Below are positions 25,785 through 32,727 of a DNA stretch of 33,722 bases, piece after piece. Source of the DNA: Variovorax sp. E3 (GTDB taxonomy: Bacteria > Pseudomonadota > Gammaproteobacteria > Burkholderiales > Burkholderiaceae_C). Where the stretch lies: assembly GCF_016082275.1 (NCBI RefSeq), contig NZ_MOWM01000075.1, positions 1 through 33,722 of the forward strand, read 5' to 3'. The notes under the pieces were generated by a model, which was given only the letters and a program-made list of their open reading frames with translations, did not search any database and was not told the DNA's origin. The position numbers and the translations under genes are program-made. Each line of letters starts with the position of its first letter. Position 1 is the first letter of the stretch.

Positions 25785-25955
25785 TCAGGTCCTGTCGTGA
25801 ACCGGAGCGGTTGGCGCGATGCGTTTCACCGCATCGACACCGGCTTGTGCCGCCTGCTTAGTCGTGTAGACCTCGGAGTGACACAGCTTCTCGCCGTTGT
25901 TGGCCTTGAGATGCCAGAAGTAGCCGCCGCCATTGGCTCGGAAAATTTCAAACAT
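25785..25955 (-). CDS. DUF1508 (YegP-like) small protein, 56 aa
   Basis: Single-unit DUF1508 protein: MFEIFRANGGGYFWHLKANN, then GEKLCHSEVYTTKQAAQAGV and DAVKRIAP. The F-x-x-Y-W-H-L-K-A-N-G-E pattern and the AAxxGIxxVK-like helix are family hallmarks. E. coli YegP has two such repeats; single-repeat forms are common on plasmids and integrative elements. The role is unknown. GGAG 6 nt before the ATG supports the start, and a strong hairpin terminator follows the stop. Confidence 0.85.
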   Translation of the reverse strand: MFEIFRANGGGYFWHLKANNGEKLCHSEVYTTKQAAQAGVDAVKRIAPTAPVHDRT

Positions 25956-25974
25956 GAATAGCTCCTAGTGTGTT

Positions 25975-26001
25975 GAAAAGCGGGGGCGCGGATGCGCCCC
26001 C
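25975..26001 (-). terminator. Rho-independent terminator after the DUF3892 gene
   Basis: On the minus strand GGGGGCGC, loop ATCC, GCGCCCCC (25982-26001), followed by GCTTTTC. It lies 14 nt beyond the DUF3892 stop and just ahead of the DUF1508-like gene. Confidence 0.8.
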
Positions 26002-26015
26002 ACCAAGTCATGCGA

Positions 26016-26306
26016 TCAGTGCACGCACTCGTACAGGCTCAAGAGGTTGTTCGGATGGTCGCCATCCGAAACCGTCTTCAAGTACTTGTTGCCGAAGCGG
26101 CTGACCGCCACGATCACGTCCACGATCCGGCCGCCGGCCGTCACGAAGAACTGGTACTTACCTGCTTCGATATGCCGGATGGCGTCTTCCTGGCTGAGTT
26201 TCCAGTTGGACCCGTCCGCATTAACCCCACCGACCGCTTTGATGCGCTCATGGGGGTCATACCGATCACTCTTGTTGACACATTTGATTTCGTGTCGAGA
26301 GGCCAT
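26016..26306 (-). CDS. DUF3892 domain protein, 96 aa
   Basis: Matches the DUF3892 pattern: HEIKCVNKSDRYDPHERIKA, VGGVNADGSNWKLSQEDAI, then the beta strands KYQFFVTAGGRIVDVIVAV and KYLKTVSDGDHPNNLLSL. Such proteins are small, of unknown function and frequent in horizontally acquired DNA. ATG 26306 is chosen because GAAAGGG lies 9 nt upstream and the family domain starts right after; a longer frame has 33 extra atypical residues. A hairpin terminator follows. Confidence 0.85.
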   Translation of the reverse strand: MASRHEIKCVNKSDRYDPHERIKAVGGVNADGSNWKLSQEDAIRHIEAGKYQFFVTAGGRIVDVIVAVSRFGNKYLKTVSDGDHPNNLLSLYECVH

Positions 26307-26361
26307 GCTTATTACCCTTTCAGCAATAAGGTGCCAAGGTTCGGTCCGGAGAAACCCTTCC

Positions 26362-26391
26362 TTGACGTTAAAAATGGCCACCGCATACACT
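26362..26391 (+). promoter_or_regulatory. Putative sigma-70 promoter for a plus-strand small RNA
   Basis: TTGACG (26362-26367) and TACACT (26386-26391) with an 18-bp spacer. No protein gene follows, but a strong plus-strand terminator ends 90 nt downstream. It lies in the promoter region of the DUF3892 gene, in the opposite direction. Confidence 0.4.
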
Positions 26392-26397
26392 AGGTGT

Positions 26398-26481
26398 CTC
26401 ACCAACTAGCTTTACGGGCTCCGGCCTTCATCGCTTGCATCGGGCCAGTCGTCCTAACGGGCGGCTGGCCTTTTGCTTTTT
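26398..26481 (+). ncRNA. Candidate small RNA, about 84 nt
   Basis: Predicted from a TTGACG-18-TACACT promoter and the terminator hairpin at 26443-26481. No coding frame of note lies between them on this strand. No known RNA family recognised. It could regulate the neighbouring small genes or act on the host. Confidence 0.33.
26443..26481 (+). terminator. Strong plus-strand rho-independent terminator
   Basis: GGCCAGTCGTCC, loop TAAC, GGGCGGCTGGCC forms a 12-bp stem with two G-T wobbles (26443-26470), followed by TTTTGCTTTTT. The T tract exists only on the plus strand, although both annotated neighbours are on the minus strand. Confidence 0.8.
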
Positions 26482-26489
26482 CGGGCGTC

Positions 26490-26813
26490 TTACGTTCCTA
26501 CTGCTGTCTCCTTCAGTTTGTACACGCCCTTGCGCTTCGGAACGGCCTCAATCAGGCCCGTCTGCTGCATCCGATAAAGCTTGTTCGCCAACTTTCGCCG
26601 GTCGTCAATGATGTGTTGATGATCGCGATACAAGCCGACCATCAGCTCGTCGAGATTCGCGACCCCCTCGAATCGATCGCGAAGCGTCTTGACAATCTTC
26701 TCTTCCAAATCGTCGAGCTTTGCGGCCGTAATCTGCTTACGCAGGGCCTCAGGAAGATCGGACAGGTCGCCTAGCCGCCGGCCGAGGTCTTTGGGGATGG
26801 AGTCGTCGCTCAT
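26490..26813 (-). CDS. Winged-helix regulator-like protein, 107 aa
   Basis: Protein with a helical, charged N-terminus (DLSDLPEALRKQITAAKLDD) and a C-terminal winged-helix pattern: VANLDELMVGLYRDHQHIID, DRRKLANKLYRMQQTGLIEA and a wing VPKRKGVYKLKE. It probably binds DNA, perhaps as a local regulator. Start ATG 26813 is favoured because a TTGACA-19-TACAAT promoter lies immediately upstream; a TTG at 26867 would extend the frame but overlaps the -35 box. No clear ribosome-binding site, so the transcript may be nearly leaderless. Confidence 0.7.
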   Translation of the reverse strand: MSDDSIPKDLGRRLGDLSDLPEALRKQITAAKLDDLEEKIVKTLRDRFEGVANLDELMVGLYRDHQHIIDDRRKLANKLYRMQQTGLIEAVPKRKGVYKLKETAVGT

Positions 26814-26836
26814 GATGGATTCGTTGTCGATACCGG

Positions 26837-26867
26837 ATTGTAGATCTAAGGCTGCAATTTGTGTCAA
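26837..26867 (-). promoter_or_regulatory. Putative promoter of the winged-helix gene
   Basis: On the minus strand TTGACA (26867-26862) and TACAAT (26842-26837), spacer 19 bp, slightly long. The expected transcription start near 26830 leaves a leader of about 17 nt before ATG 26813. Confidence 0.5.
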
Positions 26868-27319
26868 CCCCTGCCCGTTTTAAGAATGGCATTACCGCTT
26901 CATCCGTCTTTCGCCATACTTTTCATTTTACGCGCAGCCGGCCGGCGCATAGTGCTGCGCCGCACCATGCAGTGCATTCAAAGCGCCTTCAAACGGTCTT
27001 TTAAGTGTGTTTAAAACTTGTTTTAAAACACGGCGCGCCATCCGGCTGCTTCTCAGTCACGTGCTACGCACGCATCCAGGCGGCGACTGATCATCCATGT
27101 GCACACGTCTGCACACTGCAAACGCCCGTCGTACCTAGAAAAATCAACAAGTTAGCTTGCACGAGGCGGTGTTGCCAGTTGCAGTTGATTGCAGGAATTC
27201 GCAGTCTCTTTCTAGAGACTCGATCGGCCCATCGCTGGCAGGAAGATCTAGTCAACCTTCTTTATGCTCCCTAGAAGCCGTTAAAATAGTGCACTTATTA
27301 CCTAGTTAACTGATGCAAG
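26868..27319. other. AT-rich gene-free region with TTTTAA palindromes
   Basis: Gap of about 450 bp. Three related elements occur at roughly 11-bp intervals: TTTTAA (26999-27004), TTTAAAA (27010-27016) and TTTTAAAA (27021-27028, inside the perfect palindrome GTTTTAAAAC). Further on, TAAAAT at 27281-27286 may be the -10 box of the ribbon-helix-helix gene. Otherwise nothing recognised. Confidence 0.4.
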
Positions 27320-27565
27320 ATGGCCCCACCTCTCCGCAATCAAGACGCCCGTACCGGCCGTGGACAGCAAGCCGCCGGTTATGTTCAACCTGGACGGGTT
27401 GGCAAGAAGGCGCTCGTTGGCTACTTCGACAAGGTCGCCCATAAGGTGATTAGGCAGGTTGCCTTGGATCTCGACCGAAATGTTGAAGACCTCATGGAAG
27501 AGGCTTTCCATGATCTTCTAGTCAAGATGGGGCGACACCAGGAAGCGGTGCTATTTGAAGGATAG
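27320..27565 (+). CDS. Ribbon-helix-helix DNA-binding protein, 81 aa
   Basis: The C-terminal half (KKALVGYFDKVAHKVIRQVA, LDLDRNVEDLMEEAFHDLLV, KMGR) fits a ribbon-helix-helix fold: one beta strand and two helices, as in ParG/CopG-like proteins on plasmids and integrative elements. The N-terminus is a flexible basic tail, also typical. There is no ParA or toxin gene beside it, so it is an orphan. It may regulate its own operator or nearby genes, or help at the right end 400 bp away. The start lacks a clear ribosome-binding site. Confidence 0.72.
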   Translation: MAPPLRNQDARTGRGQQAAGYVQPGRVGKKALVGYFDKVAHKVIRQVALDLDRNVEDLMEEAFHDLLVKMGRHQEAVLFEG

Positions 27566-27944
27566 TGACAAGTAGAAGACGTGCAGAGTCGCAGAAGACA
27601 GTGAGAGAAAAATGTAAAAATCTGCAACTCACAAGAAGGTTAGTGTCCCGGCGCCGAAAGTGAGTAGATGGCGGAAATCTCCACGGTTGGACAGGCTGCT
27701 CAGTAACTTGCATGCGCAGTTTTGTGCGAGGGCTTCATCCAGAGTGCCTCGCACAAAGCCTGACGTTCTCGAGGCAGTAGTCAAGGACGCTTGCCTGTTT
27801 GGTCTCGCCGAAAATCATTTCCTGTAAAGAAACACAGCTCCAACTCAGCTCAGTAAGGAACTCTGCCGATCGAACGAGAACCCAACCCTCCACAAAGGTG
27901 CGGTCGTTCGCGCCCCCTTCTTGGCTAACGAGGACGGGGACTCG
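27566..27944. other. Gene-free region between RHH gene and right end
   Basis: About 380 bp. A weak partial relative of the TnsB-like site, CTTACTGAGCTGAGTTGG read on the minus strand (27844-27861), might be a third right-end site. No gene or terminator supported. Confidence 0.35.
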
Positions 27945-27993
27945 TCAATTCAGTACTCAGTGAGAAAAATTCGAAACTCAGTGAGAACCGACA
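27945..27993 (-). repeat. Right transposon end with two packed TnsB-like sites
   Basis: On the minus strand the tip TGTCGGTT (27993-27986) is followed by R1 CTCACTGAGTTTCGAATTTT (27985-27966) and R2 CTCACTGAGTACTGAATTGA (27964-27945), a 21-bp period. Both match the left-end sites. Packed sites at the tnsA-side end resemble the Tn7 right end. Confidence 0.85.
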
Positions 27994-27998
27994 CCTGC
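27994..27998. repeat. Target-site duplication, right copy (CCTGC)
   Basis: Identical to the pentamer at 4184-4188. The next bases, ATTGGTAG, complete the ancestral Mpo1-like frame as His-Trp-stop. Confidence 0.9.
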
Positions 27999-28049
27999 AT
28001 TGGTAGCCTGAAACTATCATCGCGATAGAAACTCAAGGGAACCCTTGGT

Positions 28050-28076
28050 TTAGCACTCCCTCTAACCGAGTGCTAA
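28050..28076 (+). promoter_or_regulatory. CIRCE element (HrcA operator) upstream of rpoH
   Basis: TTAGCACTC-N9-GAGTGCTAA, a perfect match to the CIRCE consensus. It lies 29 bp before the chosen rpoH start, so the HrcA repressor would block rpoH transcription. The transposon right end is only 57 bp upstream, leaving the operator intact. Confidence 0.92.
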
Positions 28077-28104
28077 TATGGCCAACACAAAGGAGTTTCC
28101 CCTG

Positions 28105-29046
28105 ATGACAACGCTGTCTGGAGTCTCTGCGAACCAGCTGGCCGTCGCCAACCCATGGTCGATGGTCCCCCCGCTGGGTAACCTGGATGCCTACATTTCG
28201 GCCGCCAACCGCCTGCCGCTGCTCACGCTCGAAGAAGAGCAGGGCTTCGCACGCAAGCTGCGCGACCAGAACGACCTCGAATCCGCCGGCGCGCTGGTGC
28301 TGTCGCACCTGCGCCTCGTGGTTTCCATTTCCCGCCAGTACCTGGGCTACGGGCTGCCGCACGGCGACCTGATCCAGGAAGGCAACGTGGGCCTCATGAA
28401 GGCCGTGAAGCGTTTCGACCCCGACCAGGGCGTGCGGCTCGTGAGCTACGCCATGCACTGGATCAAGGCCGAGATTCACGAGTACATCCTGAAGAACTGG
28501 CGCATGGTCAAGGTCGCGACGACCAAGGCCCAGCGCAAGCTGTTCTTCAACCTGCGCTCGATGAAGCAAGGCTTCAAGGCCGACTCGGCCGCGGCCGACA
28601 ACGGCACGCACCGCGACACGCTGAGCCCCGACGAAGTCTCGCAAATGGCGACCCGGCTCAACGTCAAGCCCGAGGAAGTGCTCGAGATGGAAACCCGCCT
28701 GTCGGGCGGCGACGTCATGCTCGACCCGGGCCCGTCGGACGACGGCGAAGAGGCCTTCGGCCCGATCGCCTACCTGGCCGACGCCACGCAGGAACCGACC
28801 GCCCTGCTCGAATCGCAGCAGCGCGACCGCCTGTCGAGCGACGGCATCGCCACGGCGCTCGAAGCGCTGGACGACCGCAGCCGCCGCATCGTCGAAGAGC
28901 GCTGGCTCAAAGTCAACGACGACGGCTCGGGCGGCATGACACTGCACGACTTGGCGGCCGTGTACGGCGTGAGCGCCGAGCGCATTCGCCAGATCGAGGT
29001 CGCGGCCATGAAGAAGATGAAGAAGGCGCTGGCGGACTACGCGTAA
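28105..29046 (+). CDS. rpoH: RNA polymerase heat-shock sigma factor sigma-32 (RpoH), 313 aa
   Basis: Alternative sigma factor for heat-shock genes. Region 2 has GDLIQEGNVGLMKAVKRFD and the -10-binding helix SYAMHWIKAEIHEYI; the RpoH box QRKLFFNLR (143-151) is diagnostic; region 4 ends with DLAAVYGVSAERIRQIEVAA. Start ATG 28105 is chosen because AAGGAG lies 9 nt upstream; an in-frame ATG at 28078 directly abuts the CIRCE element and has no ribosome-binding site. In the empty site the Mpo1-like gene would end 98 bp upstream on the same strand, so the insertion may have removed read-through transcription. A bidirectional terminator follows. Confidence 0.96.
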   Translation: MTTLSGVSANQLAVANPWSMVPPLGNLDAYISAANRLPLLTLEEEQGFARKLRDQNDLESAGALVLSHLRLVVSISRQYLGYGLPHGDLIQEGNVGLMKAVKRFDPDQGVRLVSYAMHWIKAEIHEYILKNWRMVKVATTKAQRKLFFNLRSMKQGFKADSAAADNGTHRDTLSPDEVSQMATRLNVKPEEVLEMETRLSGGDVMLDPGPSDDGEEAFGPIAYLADATQEPTALLESQQRDRLSSDGIATALEALDDRSRRIVEERWLKVNDDGSGGMTLHDLAAVYGVSAERIRQIEVAAMKKMKKALADYA

Positions 29047-29068
29047 GCCTTCATTCCGCCGCCCCAGC

Positions 29069-29096
29069 AAAAAAGCCCGGTCACCCGGGCTTTTTT
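29069..29096. terminator. Bidirectional terminator between rpoH and the AlkD-like gene
   Basis: AAAAAA-GCCCGG, loop TCAC, CCGGGC-TTTTTT. Works on both strands; the T run touches the stop codon of the minus-strand gene. Confidence 0.9.
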
Positions 29097-29932
29097 CATT
29101 TGGAGAGCGTGCGCATCGCCCGCTTGGCGACGTAGCGGGTCTCGGGCGTGTCCGACTCGGCCAGCCAGCGCGCGCAGAGCCTGTCGACCCACTCGCCCTG
29201 GCTCTTGCTCGCGTCGTTGAGCCAGTTGGCCACCGAGTTCTGCACGTAGCGGCTCGGGTCGGCGCGCAGCGGCTCCAGCAGCGGCAGCGCGCGCCAGGGC
29301 TCGGTCTTGAGCGCCTCGATCTGCGCGCACCACACGCCGCGCGGGCGCGTGAGTTCGCTGGCGAAGCGGCGGATGTTGGGGTCGGCGTCGAACACCCAGG
29401 GCTGCAGCAGCGCCAGGGCTTCGTCGAGCGAGGCAATGACCGCGTCGCGCACCGCCATCCACGCGATTTCGCGCACGCCGAAATGCGGGTCGGCGGCAAA
29501 GCGGCGCACGGCCTCCAGCTGTTGCGGCAGCGGCAGGCCCGAGAGCGTGACCCATTGCGCGGCCCAGCAGCGCGCCACGTCGCTCGCGTGCGTGGCCAGC
29601 TTGTGGGCGACGGCGTCGCGCTCGTCGTGCAGCGCCGCAAGGTCGTAGAGCGCCCGCGCGATGTGCCCGTGCCGCTGCATCGGCTTGAACGCGGCGAGCA
29701 TGGCGAGCGTGTCGACCAGCCGTTCGCTCCCGGCGTCAAGGCCGATGTGCCCCGCCACGCTGCGCGCCAGTTGCGGCAGCTCCAGTGCCATGAATTCGTT
29801 GAGGTTGACGGTCTCGAGCAGCCCGTCGTTCAGGGCGCGCAGCACCTCGGGCGGAATCAGCGCGATGCGGAAGGCGCCCTTGCGCCCCTTCAGGTGCTCG
29901 ACCGAACCTGCGACCGCTACCACTGCGTCCAT
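29096..29932 (-). CDS. DNA alkylation repair-like HEAT protein (AlkC/AlkD superfamily)
   Basis: Helical repeat protein of 278 aa. The segments DPHFGVREIAWMAVRDAVIA, DPNIRRFASELTRP and DPSRYVQNSVANWLNDASKS are HEAT-like repeats; the last motif, with SVANxLNDxSK, is characteristic of the AlkC/AlkD-like DNA glycosylase superfamily, which removes N3- and N7-alkylpurines. Whether the catalytic Asp/Trp residues are complete was not verified, so it may be a divergent member. It is co-directional with the downstream SCO1 gene but ends at the shared terminator with rpoH; SCO1 is upstream of it, 13 nt away, so they may form one transcript. Confidence 0.75.
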   Translation of the reverse strand: MDAVVAVAGSVEHLKGRKGAFRIALIPPEVLRALNDGLLETVNLNEFMALELPQLARSVAGHIGLDAGSERLVDTLAMLAAFKPMQRHGHIARALYDLAALHDERDAVAHKLATHASDVARCWAAQWVTLSGLPLPQQLEAVRRFAADPHFGVREIAWMAVRDAVIASLDEALALLQPWVFDADPNIRRFASELTRPRGVWCAQIEALKTEPWRALPLLEPLRADPSRYVQNSVANWLNDASKSQGEWVDRLCARWLAESDTPETRYVAKRAMRTLSK

Positions 29933-29945
29933 GCGACGGCTCCCG

Positions 29946-30563
29946 TCAGGCAGCGAGCAATGTCTTCAGGTCGGCCACCATCGACGGCACGCCCGCGCCG
30001 TAGCGCGCGTACAGCCGCAGGCGGCCTTGCGTGTCGTACACATAGCTCGCGGCCGAGTGGTCCATCGAATAGCTGGTCGGCGTCTTGCCGTCGACCTTCT
30101 TGTAGTAGACCTTGTAGTCCTTGGCGAGCGCGACCAGTTCGTCGGCCGTGGGAATCAGCGCGACGAAGCTCGGGTCGAACGCGCCCATGTAGGCCTTGAG
30201 CACCTCGGCCGTGTCGCGCGCCGGGTCGACCGTGACGAACAGCACCTGCAGCTTGTCGCCGTCCTTGCCCAGCTGCTGCTTGACCTGCGCCATTTCGGTC
30301 ATGGTGGTGGGGCAGACGTCGGGGCACTGCGCGTAGCCGAAGAACATCACGACCACCTTGCCCTTGAAGTCGGCCATGGTGCGGACCTTGCCGTCGGCGT
30401 CCTTCAGCGAGAAGTCCTTGGCGTAGTCGGCGCCGGTGATGTCGACGGCGGTGAAGTTCTGCTTGGTCTCGCCGCAGGCCGAAAGGCCCAGGCCCAGCGC
30501 CGCGGTCACGCCGACCCAGCCGGCGCCCGTGGCCATCAATCGAAGAGCGTTGCGCTTGTTCAT
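29946..30563 (-). CDS. SCO1/SenC family copper chaperone lipoprotein
   Basis: Thioredoxin-fold copper protein for assembly of the CuA site of cytochrome c oxidase, probably on the periplasmic face. The N-terminus is a lipoprotein signal with lipobox LSAC (Cys30). Copper ligands are Cys80 and Cys84 in GYAQCPDVCP and His168 in YSMDHSA. 205 aa, normal for the family. It lies 10 nt after ctaB in the minus-strand oxidase-assembly cluster. Confidence 0.93.
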   Translation of the reverse strand: MNKRNALRLMATGAGWVGVTAALGLGLSACGETKQNFTAVDITGADYAKDFSLKDADGKVRTMADFKGKVVVMFFGYAQCPDVCPTTMTEMAQVKQQLGKDGDKLQVLFVTVDPARDTAEVLKAYMGAFDPSFVALIPTADELVALAKDYKVYYKKVDGKTPTSYSMDHSAASYVYDTQGRLRLYARYGAGVPSMVADLKTLLAA

Positions 30564-30573
30564 GGAGACGTGT

Positions 30574-31479
30574 TCAGTGAAGGTAGTGATCGACCAGCAG
30601 CGCCAAGAACAGCACGCTCAGGTGGATCAGCGAAAAGCGGAAGGTCTTGCGCGCCAGCGTGTCCGAGTAGTTGCGCCACAGCGCGAACGCATAGCCCGTG
30701 AAGCCGACGCTCACGGCCACGGCCACCGCCAGGTACAGCCAGCCGCTCATGCCGTAGATGAAGGGCATCAGGCAGGCAGCGAACAGAATGAAGGTGTACA
30801 GCAGCACCTGCAGCCGCGTGAACTCGTTGCCGTGCGTCACGGGCAGCATCGGCAGGCCGGCCTTGCGGTAGTCCTCGACGCGGTACAGCGCCAGCGCCCA
30901 GAAATGCGGCGGGGTCCACAGGAAGATGATGAGGAAAAGAATCAGCGCCTCGGGGCCCACGTCGCCCGTCATCGCGGCCCAGCCCAGCACCGGCGGCATG
31001 GCGCCCGAGGCACCGCCGATCACGATGTTCTGCGGCGTCAGCGGCTTGAGGATCACGGTGTAGATCACCGCGTAGCCGACAAAGGTGGCGAAGGTCAGCC
31101 ACATGGTCAGCGGGTTGACGGTGAACCACAGCAGCACCGAGCCGGCCGCGCACAGCAGCGCCGAAAAAACCAGCGCCTGCAGGTCACTGAGCTCGCCGCG
31201 TGCCGTGGGACGCCACGCGGTGCGCTTCATCTTCGCGTCGATGCCCTTCTCGACCAGGCAATTGAACGCCGCCGCCGCCCCCGCCACCAGCCAGATGCCG
31301 ATGCAGGCCAGCACGCCGCGCTGCACGTCGGCCCACGAAGGCAGGCCGGGCACGGCCAGCACCATGCCGATGAGTGCGCAGAACACGATCAGCTGCACCA
31401 CGCGCGGCTTGGTCAGCGCGTAGAACTGGCGCAGCACGTTCGCGGTGCTGGTGTGCTGAACGGGGATCGGGGTACTCAC
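30574..31479 (-). CDS. ctaB: Protoheme IX farnesyltransferase (heme O synthase)
   Basis: UbiA-type integral membrane prenyltransferase that adds a farnesyl group to heme B to make heme O. Seen: ALTKPRVVQLIVFCALIG at the first helix, the substrate motif NCLVEKGIDAKMKRTAWRP, and FLWTPPHFWALALYRVEDYR with the second conserved region GLPMLPVTHG. About eight to nine helices; 301 aa. Its ATG overlaps the ctaA stop (ATGA), giving coupled translation, and the SCO1 gene follows. Confidence 0.95.
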   Translation of the reverse strand: MSTPIPVQHTSTANVLRQFYALTKPRVVQLIVFCALIGMVLAVPGLPSWADVQRGVLACIGIWLVAGAAAAFNCLVEKGIDAKMKRTAWRPTARGELSDLQALVFSALLCAAGSVLLWFTVNPLTMWLTFATFVGYAVIYTVILKPLTPQNIVIGGASGAMPPVLGWAAMTGDVGPEALILFLIIFLWTPPHFWALALYRVEDYRKAGLPMLPVTHGNEFTRLQVLLYTFILFAACLMPFIYGMSGWLYLAVAVAVSVGFTGYAFALWRNYSDTLARKTFRFSLIHLSVLFLALLVDHYLH

Positions 31480-32708
31480 GCGGCGGCCTTCCTCTGGGTG
31501 TTGTTGTTGTGACCGCCTGCATTGTCACTGGCCCGCGCGGTCTGTGCCGCGGCGCCCCGCCGGCTTTCGCAGAGCGCCCAGGTCAGCACCACGGCCAGCG
31601 CTGCCGCGCCGCCGGTGTGGAGCACGGCGGCGGCCAGCGGCCAGCCGAGCAGCACGTTGCCCAGGCCGGTGGCCAGTTGCAGCAGCGCCAGGCCGGCAAG
31701 CCAGCGGGCCTGCGACTTCAGCGCGTCGATGCGGCGCAGGCGCCACGCCAGCACGCCGAGCGCGACGAACACGGCATAGGCCATGAGCCGGTGCACGTAA
31801 TGAATGGCGGTGAGCGCCGAGAAATCGAGCGGCTGGCCTTCGCCGGTCACGCCCAGGTGGCGCCAGATCTCGAAGCCCTGCGCGAAATTCATCGCCGGCC
31901 ACCAGCTGTCCTGGCAGGTCGGGAACTGGGTGCAGGCCAGCACCGCGTAGTTGGTGCTGACCCAGCCGCCGAGCGCGATCTGCAGCACCAGCAGCACGGT
32001 CGTTGCAATGAGCCCGTTGCGCAGCGCCGGCGACACCGGCGTGGGCAGCCGCTGCGCCGCCGCCTGGCGGTAGTGCACGGCCTGGATGCAGAGCAGCGCC
32101 AGCAGCACCACCGCGCCCAGCAGGTGCAGCGTGACGATGGCGGGAAAGAGCTTCCATGTCACCGTGAGCGCGCCGAACGCGCCCTGCAGGCAGACCCAGA
32201 CCAGCGTGAAGGCCGGCCACCACGCGCTGAGCGTGGCGTGGTGATGGTCGCCCTCCTTGGAAGACGAAGGCGGCGGCGCGCGGCGCTGGCGGCGGCGCAC
32301 GATCCAGGTCGCGCCCGCGAGCGTGAGGATCAGCACGCCGACACCCGTGGCCAGGTAGCGGTGAACCATCTCGACCCAGGCCTTGCTGTGCGTGACCGGG
32401 CCGGTCGGCTGCGCGGCCTGCGCCATCGCGATTTCATGGCGCGCGCCGGACGGGCTGGCATTGCCGTAGCAGCCGGGCCAGTCGGGGCAGCCCAGGCCCG
32501 AATCGGTGAGCCGCGTGAAGGCGCCGAACAAGGTCAGGTCGAAGGTCAGGAACAGCGTGAGCACGGTCAGCGCGTGCAGCCGCCGCGCCGGGCCCGCGCC
32601 CGCGTTGCGCCGCCACACCCACAGCAGCGGGCCGAGCGCGATCAGCACGCCGGCGGCCATGAGCCAGGCGATGGGCGTCAGATCGTAGAGCGAGCTCGTC
32701 GTGTCCAT
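31476..32708 (-). CDS. ctaA: Heme A synthase (COX15/CtaA family), 410 aa
   Basis: Multi-spanning membrane oxygenase that converts heme O to heme A. Hallmarks: FGAFTRLTDSGLGCPDWPGC near residues 61-80, EMVHRYLATGVGVLILTLAG with the heme-ligand His, LHLLGAVVLLALL, and HYVHRLMAYAVFVALGVLAW. The C-terminal tail is short and polar. It overlaps ctaB by 4 nt. The gene belongs to the operon SURF1 - SCO-like - ctaA - ctaB - SCO1 on the minus strand. Confidence 0.94.
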   Translation of the reverse strand: MDTTSSLYDLTPIAWLMAAGVLIALGPLLWVWRRNAGAGPARRLHALTVLTLFLTFDLTLFGAFTRLTDSGLGCPDWPGCYGNASPSGARHEIAMAQAAQPTGPVTHSKAWVEMVHRYLATGVGVLILTLAGATWIVRRRQRRAPPPSSSKEGDHHHATLSAWWPAFTLVWVCLQGAFGALTVTWKLFPAIVTLHLLGAVVLLALLCIQAVHYRQAAAQRLPTPVSPALRNGLIATTVLLVLQIALGGWVSTNYAVLACTQFPTCQDSWWPAMNFAQGFEIWRHLGVTGEGQPLDFSALTAIHYVHRLMAYAVFVALGVLAWRLRRIDALKSQARWLAGLALLQLATGLGNVLLGWPLAAAVLHTGGAAALAVVLTWALCESRRGAAAQTARASDNAGGHNNNTQRKAAA

Positions 32709-32727
32709 GCGGTGTGTGTCCGTCGCT

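Larger units (their letters stand above)
4189..27993. mobile_element. Complete Tn7-like transposon, 23,805 bp, with TnsA-TnsB-TnsC and two TniQ proteins
   Basis: Boundaries are read from the sequence. The left tip is TGTCGAGT followed by CTCACCGACTCTAGAACTCG; the right tip, on the complementary strand, is TGTCGGTT followed by CTCACTGAGTTTCGAATTTT. About 19 of the first 28 bases agree, and the internal 20-bp site starts exactly 8 nt from each tip. Flanks carry the 5-bp duplication CCTGC. Excision with one CCTGC restores a normal Mpo1-like C-terminus. The transposition operon (22.6-17.9 kb, plus tnsA to 23.2 kb) runs leftwards, so by Tn7 convention the 27993 end is R and the 4189 end is L. Cargo fills 4.6-17.0 kb. 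No integrase or CRISPR-Cas genes are present. Base composition looks lower in GC than the flanks (judged by eye). Confidence 0.92.

Noticed and set aside
4189..27993. Possibility of a CRISPR-associated transposon (CAST)
   Set aside because: No Cas genes, no repeat-spacer array and no crRNA-like repeat seen anywhere in the element.
4189..27993. Integrative element mobilised by a tyrosine or serine recombinase
   Set aside because: No integrase or excisionase-integrase pair and no tRNA at either edge; the 5-bp duplication and the DDE transposase explain the insertion.
28033..29739. 568-codon minus-strand open frame across rpoH
   Set aside because: Antisense shadow of rpoH and the AlkD-like gene; Arg/Ala-rich composition with no domain.
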